NCBI RefSeq assembly: GCF_904846415.1
Contig: NZ_CAJHAR010000020.1
Location: 1-63,647 of the forward strand
Direction of reading: 5' to 3'
Length of the DNA stretch: 63,647 nucleotides
DNA from: Psychrobacter piscatorii
GTDB lineage: Bacteria; Pseudomonadota; Gammaproteobacteria; Pseudomonadales; Moraxellaceae
The translations under genes and the position numbers were made by a program. The first letter of the stretch is position 1. Each line of letters opens with the position of its first letter. The notes under the pieces are model-generated. The model searched no databases, was not told the DNA's origin, and worked only from the letters and a program-made list of their open reading frames with translations. Shown here one piece after another: positions 28,211 to 39,968 of the stretch.

Positions 28211-28410
28211 GAGTATAACCAAGAACTAATGGGTTACCTTTATCAGCCCAACTCTAATTACCCCATTAACGCTCTTTACTCTTCTAAAGCTACAAATAAC
28301 CTTTCCTACTCCCTACCACACTCATTGAACTCTAGCCCTGTATCAGTAAGAATATCAGTATCTATCTCTAACGCTCACTCTATAAAAATGATTTAAAAAA
28401 AGGATCCATC

Positions 28411-29415
28411 ATGAAACTGCGCATCTTAAAATCTGCGGTGACCAACCCTTGGTTCAATCTTGCCACTGAGGATTGGATATTTAATACGCTCAATCCCGAC
28501 TCGCATACGTTGTTCTTATGGCGCAATTCTGAAACCGTGGTCATTGGTCGCTCACAAAATCCATGGGTCGAGTGCAAGACCGATAAGATGGCAGCAGACG
28601 ATGTGTTTTTGGCGCGGCGTCAGAGTGGCGGCGGTGCGGTATTTCATGATTTGGGCAACACCAATTTTACTTTTTTGTCCCCCAAGCATGCCTATGACCA
28701 AACGGCTAATTTTACCATTATCATCAATGCGCTAAAAAAACTGGGCATAGATGCCACATTATCTGGTCGTAATGACATGCAAGTCGGCGACCGCAAAATA
28801 TCAGGCAGTGCCTTCAAACACGCCGCCGATCGCAGCTTTCATCATGGGACACTACTAGTCAATGCAAACATGCAAAAGCTCGGCGACTATCTCAATCCGC
28901 ATCCCTTAAAGCTCAAAGCAAAAGGCATCAAATCTGTACGCGCACGCGTGGCAAACTTGGTAGAATTCAATGATGCCATCAATCATGAGACATTGTCTGA
29001 TGCGATTATCGAGGCGTTTTGCGAATATTACGGAGAGACTGCGCCAGTTGAGCAGTTGGATGAAGCCAGCCTTGCCAAGCAGCCGGCGCTAAACACTTAC
29101 TATCAGCAGATGGCTGACTGGGATTGGCGCTTTGGCAAGACGCCTGAGTTTAGCCATCATATCGAGACGCGCTTTGATTGGGGCATGATAGATGTGCATA
29201 TGGATGTGAAGCAAGCCGTGATTGCAGAGGTTGTTATTTTCTCTGACGCGCTAAATGTTGAGCTTATTGAGCTGCTCAAAGAGACATTGACTGGTGTGAA
29301 ATATAATAAGCATGAGATTCAAGATGCGCTCGCTAAACTAGCAAACGCACAATCTGAACTAGCGACGCAGGTGAATGATTTTGAGCAGTGGTTAGTTAGT
29401 GGGATGGAAGGTTAG
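28411..29415 (+). CDS. lplA: lipoate-protein ligase A
   Basis: A 334-residue lipoate-protein ligase that activates lipoate with ATP and attaches it to E2 subunits and glycine-cleavage H protein. The large domain starts with NPWFNLATEDWIF and has FLWRNSETVVIGRSQNPW, the lipoyl-binding ARRQSGGGAVFHDLGN loop and the catalytic-lysine region GDRKISGSAFK. The C-terminal accessory domain (about 255-330) is included, so it is the single-chain bacterial type, matching E. coli LplA (338). AAAAAGGAT precedes the ATG. The gene is alone. Confidence 0.93.
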   Translation: MKLRILKSAVTNPWFNLATEDWIFNTLNPDSHTLFLWRNSETVVIGRSQNPWVECKTDKMAADDVFLARRQSGGGAVFHDLGNTNFTFLSPKHAYDQTANFTIIINALKKLGIDATLSGRNDMQVGDRKISGSAFKHAADRSFHHGTLLVNANMQKLGDYLNPHPLKLKAKGIKSVRARVANLVEFNDAINHETLSDAIIEAFCEYYGETAPVEQLDEASLAKQPALNTYYQQMADWDWRFGKTPEFSHHIETRFDWGMIDVHMDVKQAVIAEVVIFSDALNVELIELLKETLTGVKYNKHEIQDALAKLANAQSELATQVNDFEQWLVSGMEG

Positions 29416-29624
29416 ATTTTGCGACGTCAGATTTAATCTAGCAAGTATTGCAGGGTATGCCACTTGCACTGCTTGATAAAAAGTTACTGACACAAATGCG
29501 CTTTATATATTTAATGTTATCGATATCATACATACGCTATTTGAGCTTTTGTATATTAATGATGCATAACAAGCACCCTGCCATTACTCGATTTTTTATG
29601 AATAATTAATATTAAGGTATTTTT

Positions 29625-30041
29625 ATGAAGTACTTACATGCAATGATTAGAACCAACAAACTAGAAGAAACATTATCTTTCTACTGTGACCTTATGGGCT
29701 TACAACTGCTAAGAAAGAGAGACTCTGAATCAGGCAGATTCAGCTTATATTTTTTAGCAACGCATGAGGGTGCGCCAGAGATTGAAGTGACGCACAACTG
29801 GGATGAAAAGGAGTATACCAATGGCGATAATTTTGGGCACTTTGCCTTTAGAGTCGACAACCTATACGCACAGTGCGACACCTTTATACAGGCAGGGATC
29901 GAGATATTAAGACCGCCTAGAGATGGCCATATGGCTTTTGTTAAAGACCCTAATAATATCTCAATTGAGCTGCTACAAAATGGTGAAGACCTAGAGCCTA
30001 TTGAGCCTTGGATTTCGATGGAAAATATTGGCAGTTGGTAG
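29625..30041 (+). CDS. VOC-family glyoxalase I-like protein
   Basis: A 138-residue vicinal-oxygen-chelate protein close to lactoylglutathione lyase (GloA), which converts the methylglyoxal-glutathione hemithioacetal to S-lactoylglutathione. The four metal ligands of GloA appear in place: His5 (YLHAMIR), Glu in PEIEVTHNW, His in NFGHFAFRV and Glu in ISIELLQ. The two beta-alpha-beta-beta-beta repeats are recognisable. The length equals bacterial Ni-dependent glyoxalase I (about 135). The downstream gene starts 108 bp later. I call the fold with confidence and the exact substrate with less. Confidence 0.82.
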   Translation: MKYLHAMIRTNKLEETLSFYCDLMGLQLLRKRDSESGRFSLYFLATHEGAPEIEVTHNWDEKEYTNGDNFGHFAFRVDNLYAQCDTFIQAGIEILRPPRDGHMAFVKDPNNISIELLQNGEDLEPIEPWISMENIGSW

Positions 30042-30149
30042 GTGAGTAAGGCTAACGAGGCTGATTTTTTTGCAGAAAGTGATGATGACACGTATATCAC
30101 AGTTATATCTTTCTTAAAATATAACCAAGCTCTAAAAAATGAGGACAAT

Positions 30150-30917
30150 ATGAAAAAGTTATGCATCACTACAATCGGTATTTTAGGCACTTGCCTACTT
30201 TCCACTTATGCAAATTCAGCAAGTTTTGATTGCAATAAGGCTGCTACGTGGGTAGAAAAAACAGTTTGCGACAGTCCTGAGCTTTCTAAGCTTGATGACG
30301 TAATGGCAAAGAAGTATAGAACTAATCTCAATGATGCAGCTAACGAAGAAGACAGCAAAAGCTATAAAAACAATGTGATTATAGATCAGAAATTATGGCT
30401 GAATTTTCAGCGTAATACCTGTAAAAGTGAAGAGTGTCTGATACGTGAGTATAAAGAGTATATCGAAGAGCAAACCAATTACGGTATGGCTCGGAATTTT
30501 TCAGATGAATTAAGTCCTTCTGATTTACCGAGTAAAAGTACCTTTGGTAAGTTTTCTCAAACCTCTCAAATCTCAATATATAATTCAGGTACTCAGCGCT
30601 GGGAAGATACGGGAGAGGCAAAAAACACGGTATCGATTCATAGTGTCGCTAATAAGCCTTATCTTTCCATTATCGATGGCGTTTTGATTTTTACCAATGC
30701 TCATACCTGTGATTTGGGAGAGAGTAAAGCCATATGGTCAGAAAACCATTGGATCATCAATGATGAACAGTCAAATAAAGATGTTGAGCTACGTTTATAC
30801 CCAGCACTTTATAAAGGTAGGACTCAGTTGTTATTGAGAGACATTGATAACCAGTATAGAGAACTGCATTGTGGTATGCGAGGGTATTTTGATGGGATTG
30901 TATTAGAACGAGAGTAA
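30150..30917 (+). CDS. exported LprI-like (DUF1311) protein
   Basis: A 255-residue exported protein. A signal peptide (KKLCITTIGILGTCLLSTYANSA) is followed by the LprI/DUF1311 pattern: FDCNKAATWVEKTVCDSPELSKLDDVMAKKY, then WLNFQRNTCKSEECLIREYKEYI, with four Cys expected to form disulfides. LprI of Mycobacterium inhibits lysozyme, though most family members are uncharacterised. The C-terminal 130 residues form a separate, unrecognised beta-rich part. The frame is open from a GTG at 30042, but GAGG just before the ATG at 30150 and the signal peptide decide the start. Confidence 0.8.
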   Translation: MKKLCITTIGILGTCLLSTYANSASFDCNKAATWVEKTVCDSPELSKLDDVMAKKYRTNLNDAANEEDSKSYKNNVIIDQKLWLNFQRNTCKSEECLIREYKEYIEEQTNYGMARNFSDELSPSDLPSKSTFGKFSQTSQISIYNSGTQRWEDTGEAKNTVSIHSVANKPYLSIIDGVLIFTNAHTCDLGESKAIWSENHWIINDEQSNKDVELRLYPALYKGRTQLLLRDIDNQYRELHCGMRGYFDGIVLERE

Positions 30918-30996
30918 GTAAGCAGAATACTTTTACCTGTGAAAAAACTCTAAGAGAATCTGAGTCTATATTATAAGAATCCAAATTTGTTAAACC

Positions 30997-31027
30997 AAAA
31001 AAACGGCAGAAGACAATATCCCTGCCG
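30997..31027 (-). terminator. terminator after fadH
   Basis: On the minus strand CGGCAG pairs with CTGCCG, followed by seven T, 27 bp after the fadH stop. Confidence 0.8.
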
Positions 31028-31053
31028 CCTCTTAATTACTTTCTGTCTAACGA

Positions 31054-33602
<2,549 letters not shown>

Positions 33603-35267
33603 ATGACAGACTTTCATACTGGTCTCGGCAAAAACGCCGCCAATTACCAACCGCTCACGCCTATTGATTTTATCATCCGCAGCGCGCAAGTTTATCCTGA
33701 TAAGACTGCGATCATTTACGATGATCTTGCGCACAACAACCTCACTCAGACGTGGCAACAGACTTATACGCGCTGCCGCCAACTGGCGGATGGCTTACGC
33801 AAACTGGGTATTGATAAAAATGATACAGTCGCCGTCATGCTGCCAAACACACCTGCAATGGTCGAATGTGCCTTTGGCGTACCCATGTCAGGCGGCGTAC
33901 TCTGTACCCTAAACACGCGTCTCGATATCAATGCACTTACCTTTTGTTTGCAGCATTCAGAAGCAAAGGTGCTGATTTTGGACAGTGAGTTTGCTGAGCA
34001 CGCCGAGATCATCGATGAGACTTTCCCAAACCTAATTGTCATTCACGCGACCGATAATGCTATCGATGTCGAGCCGTTTGGGCAGATGGATTATGAGGCG
34101 CTAGTGGCCAGCTCAGACAGTCTGGATAATTGGGAGATGCCAGCAGACGAATGGGATGCCATTGCGCTGAACTACACCTCTGGCACAACAGGCAAACCCA
34201 AAGGCGTCGTTTATCATCACCGCGGTGCTACGCTCAATGCAGTGTCGAATATTTTGGATTGGGACATGCCAAAGCACCCAATGTATTTGTGGACGTTGCC
34301 ACTCTTTCATTGTAACGGTTGGTGCTTTCCGTGGACCATCGCCGAGCGCGCTGGGGTCAACGTGTGCTTGCGTAAAATTGATGCGGATTTGATATTGCAG
34401 CTGATTGCCAAGCATCAAGTGACCCATTATTGCTCTGCGCCCGTCGTACATAATATGATTGCTGGCGGCAAACCCGAGTATAAAGAAGCCATTACGCATA
34501 CCGTCAAAGGCTGGGTCGCTGGTGCACCACCCTCTGAAACCATGCTAGCAGCAATGGAAGCGATGAGCTTTGATATCTCTCACGTCTACGGTCTCACCGA
34601 AGTCTATGGGCCAGTGACCGTCTGCGCTGAGCAAGAAGAATGGAATGAGCTTGATGTAGCTAGCCGCGCCCAAAAGAAGTCACGTCAAGGCGTGACTTCT
34701 CACTTGATGGCTGGATTTGAGGTATTTAAACAAGGCACTACCGAGCCTGTTGCCGCCGATGGCGAAGAGATGGGCGAATTGGCACTACGTGGCAACATGG
34801 TGATGAAGGGCTATCTGAAAAGCCGCAAAGCCACCGAAGAAGCATTCGCTGATGGCTGGTTCCGCACGGGGGATTTAGGTGTCAAATACCCTGACGGCTA
34901 TATCAAAATTATGGACAGGCTTAAAGACATTATCATCTCAGGCGGTGAGAACATCTCTAGTATCGAGGTCGAAAATGTCTTATACAAACTGCCTGCGATT
35001 GAGAGCTGTGCGGTCGTCGCCGCGCCACATGATAAATGGGGCGAAGTACCTGTTGCCTTCATCGAGATTCATGAAGGCAGTACTTTACAACGTGATACGG
35101 TAATGGCGCACTGTAGTCAGCACTTAGCAGGTTTTAAAGTTCCTAAATATATTGTCTTTGCTGAAATCCCAAAAACCAGTACGGGTAAGGTTCAAAAGTT
35201 TGAGCTACGCCAAGCGGCCAAATCATTGGCACATGAAACACCAAAAGTTACTGCTAGTATTAAATAA
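33603..35267 (+). CDS. AMP-dependent acyl-CoA synthetase
   Basis: A 554-residue ANL-superfamily ligase forming acyl-CoA from a carboxylate, ATP and CoA. The P-loop YTSGTTGKPKGV, the LPLFHCNGWCFPW acyl-pocket region, the HVYGLTEVYGP adenylate motif, FRTGDLGVKYPDGYI hinge and the catalytic-lysine KTSTGKVQKFELR are all present. The overall pattern resembles AlkK / medium-chain or plant AAE-type ligases and DmdB-like enzymes more than long-chain FadD; chain-length preference is not decidable. A ribosome site AAAGGAT precedes the ATG. Divergence from fadH suggests fatty-acid or aromatic-acid activation for degradation. Confidence 0.9.
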   Translation: MTDFHTGLGKNAANYQPLTPIDFIIRSAQVYPDKTAIIYDDLAHNNLTQTWQQTYTRCRQLADGLRKLGIDKNDTVAVMLPNTPAMVECAFGVPMSGGVLCTLNTRLDINALTFCLQHSEAKVLILDSEFAEHAEIIDETFPNLIVIHATDNAIDVEPFGQMDYEALVASSDSLDNWEMPADEWDAIALNYTSGTTGKPKGVVYHHRGATLNAVSNILDWDMPKHPMYLWTLPLFHCNGWCFPWTIAERAGVNVCLRKIDADLILQLIAKHQVTHYCSAPVVHNMIAGGKPEYKEAITHTVKGWVAGAPPSETMLAAMEAMSFDISHVYGLTEVYGPVTVCAEQEEWNELDVASRAQKKSRQGVTSHLMAGFEVFKQGTTEPVAADGEEMGELALRGNMVMKGYLKSRKATEEAFADGWFRTGDLGVKYPDGYIKIMDRLKDIIISGGENISSIEVENVLYKLPAIESCAVVAAPHDKWGEVPVAFIEIHEGSTLQRDTVMAHCSQHLAGFKVPKYIVFAEIPKTSTGKVQKFELRQAAKSLAHETPKVTASIK

Positions 35268-35307
35268 CATGGCAACTTATTGAGTCATATCATCAACTAA
35301 CATCCAT

Positions 35308-35342
35308 AAAAAAGGTCAAACACATATACGTGGCTGACCTTT
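35308..35342 (-). terminator. terminator between acyl-CoA ligase and YeeE pair
   Basis: AAAGGTCA pairs with TGACCTTT; on the minus strand the stem is followed by six T, closing the YeeE/YedE pair. The plus side has only three T. Confidence 0.7.
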
Positions 35343-35363
35343 GTTAATACTCAAATTATTTAA

Positions 35364-35783
35364 TTAGCCAATTTTTGGCTCAAACCACTGATAGACCAGC
35401 ATCCCTATAATCATCGCAGGGATAAACACATACGCTTGCCACTGCCCCGTCCCGAGCAAGACGATACCTGGCCCCGGGCAAATACCCACCAGTCCCCAGC
35501 CGATACCAAACAATATGGCACCGATAATCAGTTGTTTGGTGATGACGGTTTTACTTGGCATGTCAATGGGCGTGCCAATCCAGCTATTTTCTTGACGCTT
35601 GGCCAACAGCACACCAAAAAATGCAACGAACAACCCACCACCCATCACCAGTGCAAGGGAAATATCCCATGCGCCAAACACATCTAAAAACCCTTGTACT
35701 TTCACAGGATCGGTCATACCTGACACCAGTAACCCGAATCCAAAAAGTAACCCTGCCAGCAATCCGATTATATTTTTTAGCAT
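35364..35783 (-). CDS. YeeE/YedE-family half-transporter (DUF6691)
   Basis: A 139-residue inner-membrane protein with about four hydrophobic helices. The signature GIGWGLVGICPGPGIVLLG, with its conserved Cys, is the motif through which TsuA/YeeE relatives pass thiosulfate or other sulfur species by Cys-sulfur interactions. It is the downstream half of a two-gene transporter with the 35882 gene, which has the complementary [11 protein letters not shown] motif; in YeeE these are fused in one chain. The two genes are 98 bp apart. The substrate is probably a reduced sulfur compound (inference from family). Confidence 0.85.
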   Translation of the reverse strand: MLKNIIGLLAGLLFGFGLLVSGMTDPVKVQGFLDVFGAWDISLALVMGGGLFVAFFGVLLAKRQENSWIGTPIDMPSKTVITKQLIIGAILFGIGWGLVGICPGPGIVLLGTGQWQAYVFIPAMIIGMLVYQWFEPKIG

Positions 35784-35881
35784 CGTCGTATCTCGCTATT
35801 ATTATCTTCTATTAACTATCATATGTCGTGCGCGCTTTAGTGCTACTACTAGCAACCTCATAACAATCTGCCATTGAGCAT

Positions 35882-36319
35882 TTATAGTAGCCCTAGTACA
35901 TGACGACCGATATACACGGTCACAATACCAAACAGCATAAAGGTGACGGTCGCTGCCAATGAGCGTGGAGACAGGCGTGCATTACCGCAGATACCATGCC
36001 CACTGGTACAACCTGAGCCAAGACGCGTGCCAAAGCCAACCAATAGCCCTGCGACAACCAACAGCGGCAAAGAAGTACTGATCTGTACATCAGGTAGCGG
36101 TCTTGCTAGCCCGTACAGCACGGGCGATATGACCAAACCCAGTATAAACAGTACCTGCCACATCTCTACACGCTTGGGTTTTAGCAAACTTGAAAAAATA
36201 CCACTGATACCAGCTATACGCCCAATGCCGAGCAGCAAGATAACTGTCGCTACCCCTAGCATCAGACCACCTACTAGAGATATCGGTGTAAATGCCTGCC
36301 AGTCTATTTGTATACTCAT
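35882..36319 (-). CDS. YeeE/YedE-family half-transporter
   Basis: A 145-residue membrane protein with four to five hydrophobic helices. Its [22 protein letters not shown] segment holds the two conserved Cys of the sulfur-conducting path of YeeE/TsuA. It forms a pair with the 35364 gene. In other bacteria such pairs are often preceded by an ArsR-type BigR/SqrR repressor gene and a persulfide dioxygenase; neither is present here, but a palindrome stands upstream at 36379. Confidence 0.85.
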   Translation of the reverse strand: MSIQIDWQAFTPISLVGGLMLGVATVILLLGIGRIAGISGIFSSLLKPKRVEMWQVLFILGLVISPVLYGLARPLPDVQISTSLPLLVVAGLLVGFGTRLGSGCTSGHGICGNARLSPRSLAATVTFMLFGIVTVYIGRHVLGLL

Positions 36320-36378
36320 AACGGACTACCCATTCAGGTTTATTAAGTATTTGATTAAATTTCGATTTATATAAATAC

Positions 36379-36398
36379 ATTATATTATAAAATATAAT
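36379..36398. promoter_or_regulatory. AT-rich palindrome upstream of the YeeE/YedE pair, possible operator
   Basis: ATTATATT and AATATAAT are perfect inverted arms of eight bases around ATAA, 60 bp before the start at 36319. Position and symmetry suit an ArsR-family (BigR-like) sulfide or persulfide sensor site, but the site is very AT-rich, so chance is possible. Confidence 0.4.
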
Positions 36399-36525
36399 AA
36401 AAAGGGTAAAAAAATACCGAGCACGTATGATTATAATAACGGCTCAGTATTTTATGATGATAAAAGCGTCTTCAGAAGTACTTATAAAGGTAGCGGTATC
36501 ATTTTAAAAGGTTTCTCAATCATAA

Positions 36526-37662
36526 CTACTGGCTCAATACCTCATCCAGTGCGGACTCAAAACGCGCTACGGTACCATCGATATCGGTTAATTTATCCAA
36601 GCCAAACAGACCCAAACGGAACGTCTTGAAGCTATCAGGCTCGCCTACTTTTAAGGGTACGCCAGCAGCGATTTGTACACCCGCTGCCGCAAAAGCGCTG
36701 CCTTTATGCATATCATCACGATCGGTATAAGACACGACAACGCCAGGCGCTTGAAAGCCTTCAGCCGCAACGCTCTCGATACCTTTAGCTTCTAGTACGT
36801 CACGAATACGTTTGCCGAGTGTCCACTGCGCCTCACATAGTTTATCAAAACCAATGGCTTTGGCTTCATTCACCGCATCACGGAACTGGCGTAAGCTGTC
36901 TGTAGGCATCGTCGCATGGTAGGCATGACCACCATTTTCGTAAGCGCGCATGATGTTTAGCCATTGCTTTAGATCAATACTGAAGCTATCAGACTCGGTG
37001 CTGTCTACTTTTTTGACAGCGGCATCGCTTAGCATGACCAGACCAGCGCCTGGGGTACTGCTCCAACCTTTTTGCGGGGCGCTGATAAGCACATCGATAC
37101 CTAATGCTTTCATGTCTAACCAGACACAGCCTGACGCGATACAGTCGATAACCAGTAAGCCGCCGACGCTATGTACAGCCGCGCTTAATGCTTTGATATA
37201 GTCATCTGACAAAATCATACCTGATGAGGTCTCGACGTGCGGCGCAAATACCACTGCTGGCTGCTCTTCTTTAATCTTAGCGACCGCCGTGTCGATGTCG
37301 ACGGGTGCAAATGGCTTTGGCGACTCGCTATCGTCCGCACGATTGGCGGTGAGTACGGTTGATGATTTGGCAATTTTGCCTTTTTCTAAGATTTGCGTCC
37401 AACGATAGCTGAACCAACCATTACGAATGATGAGGCAATCTTCGTCATTTGCCAGTTGGCGAGCCACCGCCTCCATACCATAAGTACCAGAACCAGGCAC
37501 GATCACCACGGCATCCGCGTTGTAGACAGATTTTAGATCACTAGATAAGTCGTTCATCACTTGCTGAAAGGCCTTTGACATATGGTTCAGCGCGCGATCG
37601 GTGTAAACCACTGAATACTCTAATAAGCCGTTTGGATCGATATCTTGACGTAATGCAGGCAT
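36526..37662 (-). CDS. class V aminotransferase (alanine-glyoxylate / serine-pyruvate type)
   Basis: A 378-residue PLP enzyme of the class V family. The PLP lysine is Lys198 in SAPQKGWSSTPG, the cofactor-contacting Asp is in VIDCIASG, and the glycine-rich PGSGTYGMEAVARQ loop is intact. Relatives interconvert alanine or serine with glyoxylate or pyruvate, or act on 2-aminoethylphosphonate or aspartate; the amino donor cannot be fixed from sequence. It has no operon partner, and the ~360-bp gap before hemA upstream suggests its own promoter. Confidence 0.85.
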   Translation of the reverse strand: MPALRQDIDPNGLLEYSVVYTDRALNHMSKAFQQVMNDLSSDLKSVYNADAVVIVPGSGTYGMEAVARQLANDEDCLIIRNGWFSYRWTQILEKGKIAKSSTVLTANRADDSESPKPFAPVDIDTAVAKIKEEQPAVVFAPHVETSSGMILSDDYIKALSAAVHSVGGLLVIDCIASGCVWLDMKALGIDVLISAPQKGWSSTPGAGLVMLSDAAVKKVDSTESDSFSIDLKQWLNIMRAYENGGHAYHATMPTDSLRQFRDAVNEAKAIGFDKLCEAQWTLGKRIRDVLEAKGIESVAAEGFQAPGVVVSYTDRDDMHKGSAFAAAGVQIAAGVPLKVGEPDSFKTFRLGLFGLDKLTDIDGTVARFESALDEVLSQ

Positions 37663-38025
37663 TGAACACTCCTAGTATATGATTAGATGATGACTGTCTC
37701 TTAATTCTTCGTACCGTAATATCGGGATAGGAAATAATATAGAGACTGATCTAGCTCAGTACCATGGATAATTGGTATCAACGAGTACTGATAGCGAAAA
37801 ATAATGAAGATGATACAAGATTGACGAGATAGCAGGTTAGAGCAGTGCTATTGTCTGTGACGATGAGGGCTATAAGTATCGGGATACTGTCTTTACCCAA
37901 ATCATCCATAAGATTCGATAGTAGCACTGATACTAGAGGTTGACAACGATACGCTCAGGCAATGGTATGGCTTGCGCGATTATAGTTTTATTGGTAAGTA
38001 TTCTTTGAACGGCACTGTGAGAATC
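37663..38025. other. 363-bp intergenic region between hemA and the aminotransferase gene
   Basis: Both neighbours are on the minus strand. The region must hold the aminotransferase promoter; no hemA terminator stem with a T run was found, nor any small gene. Confidence 0.4.
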
Positions 38026-39417
38026 TTAACGTCCGCGATGGGCATCCTGTAGCCCAGACACCACAAAATCTAGCAAATCACTGTCGCCTTCGCGGGCCGC
38101 TTTACGCATGAGCTTGGATGGTGCATGTGTCAATGTTTGGGTCAGGCGCCGTGACAGCTCAATGAGAATGTCTTCTGGACTCACATCGTCTTGTTGCAGT
38201 TTGGCAATGGACTCATGCAGCAGCTTATCTACTTGATTTTGAGTACAGGTACGATACTGCTGGATGTCTTTACCCACTTGCCGAACTTGGAAGCGACGAT
38301 CTATCTCAACGACCAATTGACTAACTAGCAGTTCCGCATCGACAGCCGCCTGCCGACGCTGCTCAATATTGCCGGCAATCACATGCTGCAAATCATCAAC
38401 AGAATACAGATAAACATCATCAATGCGGCTAATGGTCGAATCGATATCGCGCGGCACGGCCAAATCTATCATCAACATCGGCTGATAACGACGACGCTTG
38501 AGCGCTTGCATGGTCATGGTTTTATCAATCAATAAATCCATACTGCCACTACAGCTGCTGACAATATCGGCTTCTGCTAATACTTGCGGCAACTCTTGCA
38601 AGGGTCTGACGTCTATGCGGCGATCAGGACTACGTAGCTCCGCCGCCAATGCCTCAGCACGCTCAGGATTACGATTGCAAATAATTACTCGCCCAACGCC
38701 AAGACCGGCGATATGGGTGGCAACCAAGCGATTCATCTCACCTGCTGCGACGACCAATAGCGTACGACTGGGCAAGTCATCAAATATCTGCGTGACCAAT
38801 TTAGCCGCCGCAAAGCTCAGAGATACCGCTTGTGCACCCACTTGCGTCTCATTACGTACTCGTTTGGCAGCGGCAAACACTTGATCAACGATCCAACCGA
38901 GCTGATTGCTCAATACTTTTTGCTCTTGTGCCAAATGCACAGAGCGCTTGATCTGACCAAGTATCTGCGGCTCACCCAGTATCATAGAATCCAGCCCCGC
39001 TGCGACTCTTAGCCAGTGGGTCAATGCGTGTGTGTCGCGGTGCACATAGAGATAAGGATCGATATCTGCGAGTGGGAGCTGTTTGAATTCAGCAAGCCAC
39101 GTCTTAATCTTGAGAATATGAGCGCTGATCATGCTTGATGTGACATGAGCACTGCTACTAAAATCATTATGAGAGATGGCGTGGTCTGTCTGCTCATTGA
39201 CTGCCAAGCTAGACGAGTGGGAATGGTGCGGGGTCAATGTATGCGGCACAAGCGCATAAATCTCAGTACGGTTGCAAGTAGAGACAATCACACTGCCATC
39301 CGTGAAGGATTCTATTTGCTCAAGCGCGACATTCACATCGTCACCCACCAGCGCCAAGCGCTCTCGCAGAGCGACTGGTGCAGTTTTGTGATTGACCCCA
39401 ATGACCACTAATCTCAT
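38026..39417 (-). CDS. hemA: glutamyl-tRNA reductase
   Basis: A 463-residue HemA, reducing glutamyl-tRNA(Glu) to glutamate-1-semialdehyde for heme. The catalytic Cys48 lies in VSTCNRTEIYAL, with the AGLDSMILGEPQILGQ segment, the NADPH-binding LLVVAAGEMNRLVATH strand and the C-terminal dimerisation helix. It is about 45 residues longer than E. coli HemA (418), mainly due to a His/Ser-rich insertion (about 58-102, eight His) directly after the catalytic loop. HemL, the next enzyme, is encoded at 58882. It is divergent from the TPR-lolB-ispE operon, as in Pseudomonas. Confidence 0.95.
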   Translation of the reverse strand: MRLVVIGVNHKTAPVALRERLALVGDDVNVALEQIESFTDGSVIVSTCNRTEIYALVPHTLTPHHSHSSSLAVNEQTDHAISHNDFSSSAHVTSSMISAHILKIKTWLAEFKQLPLADIDPYLYVHRDTHALTHWLRVAAGLDSMILGEPQILGQIKRSVHLAQEQKVLSNQLGWIVDQVFAAAKRVRNETQVGAQAVSLSFAAAKLVTQIFDDLPSRTLLVVAAGEMNRLVATHIAGLGVGRVIICNRNPERAEALAAELRSPDRRIDVRPLQELPQVLAEADIVSSCSGSMDLLIDKTMTMQALKRRRYQPMLMIDLAVPRDIDSTISRIDDVYLYSVDDLQHVIAGNIEQRRQAAVDAELLVSQLVVEIDRRFQVRQVGKDIQQYRTCTQNQVDKLLHESIAKLQQDDVSPEDILIELSRRLTQTLTHAPSKLMRKAAREGDSDLLDFVVSGLQDAHRGR

Positions 39418-39968
39418 TATTGATAGACCATAAACATGCCGCTCAGCTGCTCACTCACGCTATCTCATTATTTTTAAAAGACAGTTTTTGACGACAGCGC
39501 TGAAAGGAAGACCCTAAAAACCGCTTATTATATCATTATTGCTGGCGTTAATTAACACTCACCTATCTATGATAGCTATATCTCTGTATCTGGTCGCAAA
39601 TGTAACAAATCAACTACCGATATGATTGATAAAATCAATGGATGTGTTTTGGCAAATGGTCGCTAAGACCACCATAAATCATTCGCTTAGTCTCACCTAA
39701 ATTGTTATATTTCCACAGTATTCTGATCAACATGGCTATTTGTATAAAAGTCCTAGCAAAATAACTCATGCTTAAAACAAGTATCAGTCATAGCGTATCA
39801 ATAGAATAATGGTTGCTCAGATATGAGTAACACGGATGCTATTGTTTATACTGTTCATCTGCTCTTATAATGTTTGTCATGGGTACTCGTTACCACTATT
39901 TGATTTGAAATGATTAAAATAAAATTGCCTCAGCTATGTAGGTAAACCATGGGCGAACACGGCTATCT
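39418..39968. other. 551-bp divergent promoter region between hemA and the TPR gene
   Basis: No gene or stable RNA is evident. It is the usual divergent spacer of this conserved block and must drive both hemA and the TPR-lolB-ispE unit. I could not choose a clear sigma70 pair. Confidence 0.4.

Noticed and set aside
37943..37971. TTGACA with TGGTAT at 17-base spacing after the end of hemA
   Set aside because: It points into the hemA gene as antisense, with no downstream RNA or protein and a poor -10 box.
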